From contig MHBW01000009.1 of assembly GCA_001816385.1 (NCBI GenBank), positions 1 through 34,388 on the forward strand: a DNA stretch of 34,388 bases, in the 5' to 3' direction. Below the pieces are notes generated by a model that worked only from the letters and a program-made list of their open reading frames with translations, had not been told where the DNA came from and did not search any database. Within the stretch, counting starts at the first letter, position 1; each line of letters opens with the position of its first letter. Shown here piece by piece: positions 18,001-24,400 of this stretch. A program made the position numbers and the translations under genes. The DNA is from Candidatus Blackburnbacteria bacterium RIFCSPHIGHO2_01_FULL_43_15b (lineage in GTDB: Bacteria > Patescibacteriota > Microgenomatia > UBA8517 > UBA10165).

Positions 18001-21000
18001 AAATCATTGCCAGCCCCTCCAAAAGTCTCTTTTGAATCCCTACCTGCCACCACAAAATCACTGCCATCCCCTCCTAAAATCAAATCAACACCCGCTCCTC
18101 CGTTGATCACATCATTACCTTCACCACCCTTGATATTATCATCGCCAAAAATATCAGTTAAAATATCATCACCTGCTCCGCCTAAAATTGCATCATTGCC
18201 TGCCCCACCTTCCAGCCTATCATTGCCCTCATCACCCCAAAGAGTATCATCGCCTTCGCTTGAATGCATCCTATCATTGCCCGCAGTGCCTCCCATCACA
18301 ATATGCTCCACCCCTGTGTAGCGGATAGTACCATCAGGCATAAGGATTGTGTCAGGAGGCAACGTTGACAAATCCAAAGGATTAATATCGCTAGCTTCAA
18401 TATTAAAGGCAGGATGCGAGAAAATGTCATGGGGCGGGTGTTTAACTCCGCTGGTGTTACGCATCAAAAGTTCCGCGAATGAGTTTTGTTCAAGTTGGGT
18501 TAAAAAGTTTAAGCCGGCATTTCTGGATAAATAATAAAGCCTGTCCCCGTCCTGCAGTTTTTCCATCTGCGTTTCAAATACAAAGTTAAAGCTGGGTCCA
18601 AGCAAACCACCAAAAGGCATTTGTTTTTCAGCCAGGCCTCCGATCCAAAAATCAATAGCATCCACTCCTGTGGTAGTCAATCCTCCGACAGTATTTACCC
18701 AATTGCCTGTGCTGTTTAGAAAACCGGTCCTGTCTTCTGGAGCACCTTCTCCTCCATTAACTAACAAAGCAGCAGCAGCCCGTTTTTCTTGTAAGCCGGC
18801 TGCATTTAAAACAGCAGGATGAGTACCATAAGCTGCGATAAAATTAACAAGCGACTCCGGGTGTTTAATGCTTAAACCAAAATCTGTCCAACTGAGGTAA
18901 GGCTTTAAAGCAGAATCACCGCCTGTGGATACAAAAAACTGCTTTCTGGCTGCATTAAGCGGAGGAATGCCTGTATCACGTCCCCTGGCCAAATTAATGG
19001 TAGCCAAATCCAAAGGTAAACCCAATAAGTTATTCCGCAAAGACTCTGTGACAAACTCATCAATCTCACTTCCAACTTGTTTAACCATACCAGCTGCAAT
19101 GGCGCCTGCTGCTATGTTTGGAGTAGCTCCGCTTGCTACAAATTCTAAAGGGTTTAAAAAAGCCTGGATCAAACCAATATCATTGGTTGTTCCATCAGCA
19201 TTAGTCCTTCCGATAATGTCTGTTAACATAGTATGGCCAAAACGGTAAACAGTGTGGGCAAATTCAGCCATGATGGCTGGATCAATGCTATCGTCATAGC
19301 CTGAAAATATATTGACTTGCGGTTGAACTTTGCGGGCAAATTCCTCAAATACCAAATGCTGGTATTGCATTTCAGTGCCGAATTTGGCTACCTGAAACAA
19401 ACGTTCCCCATTCCAGGAAAGCAAGGCTATCTTTGAAGGAGTGTCAGGAAATGTTAGAAGCTCTGTGCCAGGCATTAACCACTGGTTTAAGAAAACCAGA
19501 TCACCTGTGTCCAAAATCACCTTCTTATCATATTCAACTAACCTGTTATGCTCTGAATGGAAAATATGGTGGACAGAAGTTAAACCTATGTTCTCATTAA
19601 CCCGGCCATCCCCTGCTATAAAGTGGGCATCTAACAGCTCATTGTCGTATGTGCCTGGTTCTGACAAGCCTATCACATTATCTGAATCAGCTTTAAGGGA
19701 CACACCTCTTGTGTTAACAGGATTAGCATTGTGGCTGATATCTGCCAAAAACGGGTGGTGGGTCCGGACTGCTTTTGAAGCGTCAACAGGAGAGGCTGGA
19801 TTACCTTCCAGCAGACCATCTGCAATCACCAATTGGGGAAAACCATTGGGGCCTTTGATAAAGTTGCCATACGCATCAGTTGCCAAAAGAGGCAAATCAA
19901 GCGCATCCATGTCATCTAATAATATACCTAAAAAGTCCCTGGCTTGGGCTTTGACCATTCCCCAGGTAGCCATTCCGCCAATGAAAATATCATCTGCTGT
20001 GCCTAAAATATCATCAGGTCCTAAGTTCCGGTTCTCAATCAAATGCCCGGTGGTAACCGGAGTATTAACACCATCAGAAACCAGAATATCAAAGTTTGTT
20101 GTACCCAATACTTGCGGCAGCCAGGAAAAAACTCCTGTCTTAGGATCAATTGTTGCACCTACCGGAGCATTAGGGCCTAAAGAAAAAATTAAGGGATCTC
20201 CATCTGGATCAGTGGCTATCACTTTAAAGGAGACTGGTGCGCCAACAGTGATGGTTTGCTGTTGTATGGGTTCAACCACTGGAGGAGAGTTTTTGGAAGC
20301 TGACCCCGTACCGTCTGGTGCTGGAGCTGGAGGTGTTGGAGGTTGAGGTGCAGGTAACTCTGGTGCAGGAGGTTCTGGGGCTGGGGCAGGAGGCGGAGGC
20401 ACCGGGGCAGGTGGTGCTACCACATTCACAGTCCTGATAGCAGGAACAGAAGTATTACCTGCGCTATCAGTAGCTTTGTAAATCACAGAATATCCTCCTA
20501 AAACAGCAGTATTCACTGCATTGGTTGTCTCAACAGAAACAGCACCGTCAATATTATCTTGGGCGGTAGCGCCAGCATCTATATAAGTAGAGCCTAAAAA
20601 GACTGTTACAGGATTGTCACCCAAAATAGTAATCACAGGGGCAGTAGTATCTGCAGGAGGTGTTGGAGGTTGAGGTGCAGGAGGTTCTGGGGCTGGGGCA
20701 GGAGGCGGGGGCACAGGTTCATTGCTGCCAGCAGAGACAAATAATGGTGTTTCTATCCTGGTCTGAGTTGTTCCGGTTGAACCATCTTCAAAAACTGTCA
20801 TGATTTTCCCGCCATTGCAGCCAGATTTACAATGGTCAAGAAGCTGCACTACCAAATATGCATTATTAAGTTCAAATTGGCTCAAGGCAGATGTAGAAAA
20901 ATTAAGCTGCTCATCACTTGATGTCCACCAGTCAGGCCCTTCCACATCAAAAAGAAAAGTAGCCTGATCTAAACTGGTATTGCTGGGACTTGAGTAAATA

Positions 21001-21419
21001 TTAAAATGGGGAACTGAAACCTCACCTTTGATATTGTCATTTTTATGGACTATAAATCTCCAACTGCCTGATTGGAATGCTCCGTTAAGCGGTGTATCAG
21101 AAATCCAGGATGCTGAGTCTGCTGGCGGATTATGAGCTGGTTCAGTAGTAAAAATATGCTGGGGATTGGTTGTTCCTGGATGAAAATGCCGGAATGTTGG
21201 AGAGTCAGTGCTGGCAATAGAAGTAACCTGAGAGTTCCCTGCTAATGGAGGAGTTGTGCTTAAAATATGGCTATCAGCCAGTTGAGCGCTTTGATTTCGA
21301 AAATAAAACGTTTTATTTTCACCAGTTGGAGCAGCCAAAGCAATCTGTGCCAAAGTTAAAAATCCATTCGAAAAAACAATAACTAAAATCAAAAATACTG
21401 ATAAGACTTTGCTACCCAT
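15072..21419 (-). CDS. 2115-aa surface protein: signal peptide, Pro-rich linkers, DUF5011/HYR-like and Ig-like domains, permuted animal-type heme peroxidase, RTX repeats, FN3-like domain, C-terminal TM anchor
   Basis: DGRVNENIGLTSVHHIFHSEHNRL, EFAHTVYRFGHTML and NLARGRDTGIPPLNAAR; GGAGNDAILGGAGDDIL repeats; FGQFFDHGLDLVNKGG and HTNQTSPFVDQNQTYTSHPSHQVFLR located C-terminal to these; C-terminal hydrophobic segment plus RLAKRVSRRL. Confidence 0.93.
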   Translation of the reverse strand: MGSKVLSVFLILVIVFSNGFLTLAQIALAAPTGENKTFYFRNQSAQLADSHILSTTPPLAGNSQVTSIASTDSPTFRHFHPGTTNPQHIFTTEPAHNPPADSASWISDTPLNGAFQSGSWRFIVHKNDNIKGEVSVPHFNIYSSPSNTSLDQATFLFDVEGPDWWTSSDEQLNFSTSALSQFELNNAYLVVQLLDHCKSGCNGGKIMTVFEDGSTGTTQTRIETPLFVSAGSNEPVPPPPAPAPEPPAPQPPTPPADTTAPVITILGDNPVTVFLGSTYIDAGATAQDNIDGAVSVETTNAVNTAVLGGYSVIYKATDSAGNTSVPAIRTVNVVAPPAPVPPPPAPAPEPPAPELPAPQPPTPPAPAPDGTGSASKNSPPVVEPIQQQTITVGAPVSFKVIATDPDGDPLIFSLGPNAPVGATIDPKTGVFSWLPQVLGTTNFDILVSDGVNTPVTTGHLIENRNLGPDDILGTADDIFIGGMATWGMVKAQARDFLGILLDDMDALDLPLLATDAYGNFIKGPNGFPQLVIADGLLEGNPASPVDASKAVRTHHPFLADISHNANPVNTRGVSLKADSDNVIGLSEPGTYDNELLDAHFIAGDGRVNENIGLTSVHHIFHSEHNRLVEYDKKVILDTGDLVFLNQWLMPGTELLTFPDTPSKIALLSWNGERLFQVAKFGTEMQYQHLVFEEFARKVQPQVNIFSGYDDSIDPAIMAEFAHTVYRFGHTMLTDIIGRTNADGTTNDIGLIQAFLNPLEFVASGATPNIAAGAIAAGMVKQVGSEIDEFVTESLRNNLLGLPLDLATINLARGRDTGIPPLNAARKQFFVSTGGDSALKPYLSWTDFGLSIKHPESLVNFIAAYGTHPAVLNAAGLQEKRAAAALLVNGGEGAPEDRTGFLNSTGNWVNTVGGLTTTGVDAIDFWIGGLAEKQMPFGGLLGPSFNFVFETQMEKLQDGDRLYYLSRNAGLNFLTQLEQNSFAELLMRNTSGVKHPPHDIFSHPAFNIEASDINPLDLSTLPPDTILMPDGTIRYTGVEHIVMGGTAGNDRMHSSEGDDTLWGDEGNDRLEGGAGNDAILGGAGDDILTDIFGDDNIKGGEGNDVINGGAGVDLILGGDGSDFVVAGRDSKETFGGAGNDFIIAGDGADTVFGNEGDDWIEGGNQADLLQGDNGDPFQSSPTIGNDVIIGGGGNDDYDAESGDDIMLADSGIERNEGMLGFDWVIYKNDPQPANADMFITGLLPPTVNDLRDRFDLVEGLSGGSLDDILRGDNRTSVGLNHALNNPAQIALINGLQSLLGDGVTSFSSGNIILGGGGSDIIEGRGGDDLIDGDAWLNVRLSVGDISADSMTELQAAMFEGKINPGQIKIIREILTSQTADDIDTVVFSGNLSDYTISQPDALGRITVTDNRRADGGGGRSSDDTDTLCNVERLQFADQTVDLAASNKVAAPVLVANTFTFSQGLPVQGGLSLIKSDLDFILDQIKISEAHANGKPFSSLIPKDVLPWGLRTVDGSFNNIGIGRSGFGAADRLFPRLTTPIFREAENKSGQPTSYSQTKGFVFDSQPRLISNLIVDQTANNPAALAAGGLTLPNSDTNTLFIPNVAPDLGLSAPFNSYFTLFGQFFDHGLDLVNKGGSGTVFIPLAQDDPLFNPLSQSNFMVLTRATNQPGPDGVLGTLDDIHEHTNQTSPFVDQNQTYTSHPSHQVFLRSFNFRPANSLSVLANITVAPRIFSVFGQGKFTSTNGQTITPKVVSQGTSVVSVEDGKGVHSVTVPDGTEITKTNGEDIDITALTAAVPPIDSLTGINIGVVVNGKLQWGIPNQGLLFSNPITLDIFVGADLNGQTLDVLRSETGTGNWTSEGIVAPGTCAVVNSICSFQATKASVYIAAKTVASAGGTTGNASPTDNNNSSNTPANTSNTATNTNTTSSSSNSFNSFSSNGSSTPSNASAPVCTDSKPGSAPALLSATVTGPNQVTLTWSKAQNPVAYYLVAYGTSSNNPQFGNPNVGGPDTTSYVVNGLSGGTTYYFKVRAGNNCMPGEFSNELSATVGGSVIRQPASGFTEGVLGSAANELAPVSASSKSPENRVLQITLAAMILSTISAFGFYSRLAKRVSRRL
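17430..18306 (-). repeat. RTX (GGxGxDxux) hemolysin-type calcium-binding repeat region within the 2115-aa CDS
   Basis: GNDRMHSSEGDDTLWGDEGNDRLEGGAGNDAILGGAGDDIL...GGGGSDIIEGRGGDDLIDGD. Confidence 0.92.
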
Positions 21420-24400
21420 TTAACCTTTTCTTGTAGAAGAACTTAAAATAAACAACACCCAAAGCTGCTAAAGCTGCCAACATTAGCTGTATTGCCCAGG
21501 TTCCTTTGCTCTTTGAAGCAAGTCCATTTACGTTGGCACCTAAGACTCCAGACTCGTTAGTCTTCGTTTCTTCTTCAGTCTGAGCACCCAATAACCCCCG
21601 GGTAAATCCTATTGCAGGACTATTTATTGTTCCTCCGTCCGGTGCGGCAGACAGTTCATTTGAATATTCACTGCCATTGCAGCCATTGCTTGCCCTGACT
21701 TTGAAGTAATAAGTTGTTCCGCCAGACAAACCGCCAACTACATATGAGGTAGTACCCTTCCCCCCAACATTAGTATTTCCATAAATAGGATTGCCTGCCA
21801 ACAAGCCATAAACTATGGAATAATGGGAAACAGGATCAGATGCTTTTGACCAGGTTAATGTCACCTGGTTAGGACCGCTGGTGACTGCAGAAAGCAAGAT
21901 AGGAGCACTGCCTGGTTTGGAATCAGAACAAACAGGAGCAGAAGGGTTGTTAGAAGTATTGTTTGAGGAAGAGTTAGAGAGATTAGAATTGGATGAAGTT
22001 GTATTAGTGTTAGTGGCTGTATTAGATGAGTTTGCTACTACAATAGCTGGTGTTGGGGTTGGGGTGGAAGCAGGGGGAATTTCCTGTAAATTGGCAAAAG
22101 AAGTTAAATGATATGTGTAGATTTTGGTATCTACTCCATTAGAAATTGCGCATTCCCCAGGAAAAACTGGCTTAAGCGGACTGTCAAAAGTGCCCAAGCA
22201 ATTTGCCATCTTAACCCAAGTGTCAGAGCCTGAGGGTTTATATCCGACAGGACCATTGACGCCTGATAAAAGGATGGTGACTGGTTGGTCAAAAAGCAGG
22301 ATTCCTTCCGGATAACCGACCTCAATTGCAAAATTACCGAGTTTGAACCCGCTAGGCGCAGTACCGGTATTTGTAACAGTAGAAGGAGGATTGACCTTGC
22401 CGTTCCAGCTACTTTCTCCTAATACTGTTGTTCCACTTACTATAGATAACTTAACAGTTGACAGGTTTTTATTGAATAAGGTAATTAATGAACCGCTGGG
22501 GCCGGAGTTTAACCTGACTGCCTTACTTACCATAACCAATTTATCACCAATAATTTGAGGTAAGGTTAGATTTTGATTCACCAGATCACCATTAGAAAAT
22601 ATACTTAGCAGTTTTGGCAAACCAGCAATAGTGATTACACCATCTGTTGTGGCTACGCTTAAATTACCGGCCAAGTCCAAAGCAGCGCCGCTGTCCAGCT
22701 CCAACAAGCTATCCACGTCAGCCTGGCCTAGCCTAATATCAACAACAGTTCCACCTAAATTTGTGGTATCTGCAGGAGGATTTGACCCAACCACATTAAC
22801 AGTTCTTTGGGCAATAGCAGTATTACCTGCTCTATCAGAAACAGTATAGGTGATGGTTTTTGCACCCAGTATAGAGGTATCAACTGGTAAACCAGTCACT
22901 TGAATACTGGCAGTTAAATTTCCATCAAAGTCATCTAAAGCAGTTGCCCCTGCATCTTGATAAACTCCCCCTTGTATGACCACAACAGGGTTGTCACCAC
23001 TTAAAGTAATAATTGGAGACTGGAAATCTGCCAATCTTCCACTAACAGTAAACAGCTCAGTAAAGGCTTTAATTCCACCAGGACCAGTAATTTCAAAGAA
23101 GTTTTGGCCAACAGGGCTGCCTTTGATGGCATGATCTACTAAAGGATTACCCACATATCTTCTGTTAGGATTGCCAGAATTAGTAAGTTGAGGATCAGTC
23201 AAAGCAGGATCGCTACTGAATGTATCCCAAGTTAGGAATGGTCCAATCTGGCTTTGTAGGGCTAAGCTGAAATTATTGGGATTGCAAACAAAGCAGCCAA
23301 AATCTGGTTCTCCCCCGCCAATGCCAGCATTACGGATTTCCGGGCCTGGGCCAACTGCATCCACCACAAACGTTTCAGTGCCAAAAGGATGTTTAACAGT
23401 GTAAGTGCCAGGAGTTGGCACATCAATTCTAAACCTGACCCTGCCAAAAGCAGACTGCTCCCCATCCACTGCAAACTCTCCAGCAAAAGCGGCTTCCATA
23501 GCATTCACCACCAAAGCATTAATGCCATCTTGATTAACAGCTGCCTCAGCCGACCACCAGAAAGCTTCGGCATTAAAACCAATCTGCTGTGAGAAAGGGT
23601 TAGCTGGATCAACTGGGTCAGAGATACTAAAACCATCAGATGCTTCCATTAAGTCCAATGCCAAACCATTAGAATCTTTGTACCAGGATGGAAAACCTGT
23701 GTTTGGATTAACCGGGCCTGTTTCAGAAAGGCCGGCAGGCAAACTCTCTGCCACCTTAACAATTCTTTTGGCAATAGCAGGATTACCAGCTTGATCAACT
23801 ACTTCATAAGTAATAGTAAAAGTAGCTGCAATTGAAGTATCAACAGGCAATCCTGTGGTAACAATACTTCCGGTAATATCTCCGTCAACATCATCTAAAG
23901 CTGTAGCACCGCTATCTGCGTAAAGAGCGCCTGTAAAGATATTGACAGGATTTGACCCCAGTATGGTAATTACAGGAGCAGTGGTATCTGCTACCACCTT
24001 AATTATCCTTATTGCTGGAGTTGCTGCATTACCTGCTGCGTCTGACACATTATAAGTAACTGTAAATGTGCCAACCGCAGAGGTATTGACAGGTAGACCA
24101 GTGGTGGCAATACTCCCGGAAATATTCCCGTCAACATTATCTAAGGCTGTTGCTCCACTGTCAGTATAAGGTGTGCCAACAGTGACAAAGGCTAGATTGT
24201 CTCCAAGAACTGTGATAACAGGAGCAGTAGTGTCTAAAACCGGCGTTTCAACTACATTGACTGTTCTGGTTGCTTGAGATGTGCGTCCTGCGCTGTCAGT
24301 TACAGTATAAGTCACTGTTTTTGCTCCAGGAGTTGAAGTATCAACAGGCAAACCGCTAACTTCAAGGCTTCCGGTTAAATTACCGCCCAGGTCATCAATT

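Noticed and set aside
17430-18306. CRISPR-like or DNA-level satellite array
   Set aside because: The repetition is explained by coding for RTX nonapeptides; no constant repeat with unique spacers. No CRISPR array or cas gene was seen anywhere.
19441-20346. Long plus-strand ORF (301 aa) antisense to the peroxidase gene, plus similar plus-strand ORFs in 15-27 kb
   Set aside because: Fully overlapped by the well-supported minus-strand giant ORFs; composition is typical of antisense reading of a biased coding sequence.
15072-21419. Two complete peroxidase domains in tandem
   Set aside because: Only one distal-His block and one proximal-His block are present; no second copy of either.
15072-21419. 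Simple assembly misjoin as the explanation for the swapped peroxidase halves
   Set aside because: It would need coordinated in-frame joins within one uninterrupted 2115-codon ORF. Considered unlikely but not excluded, so read mapping is requested.
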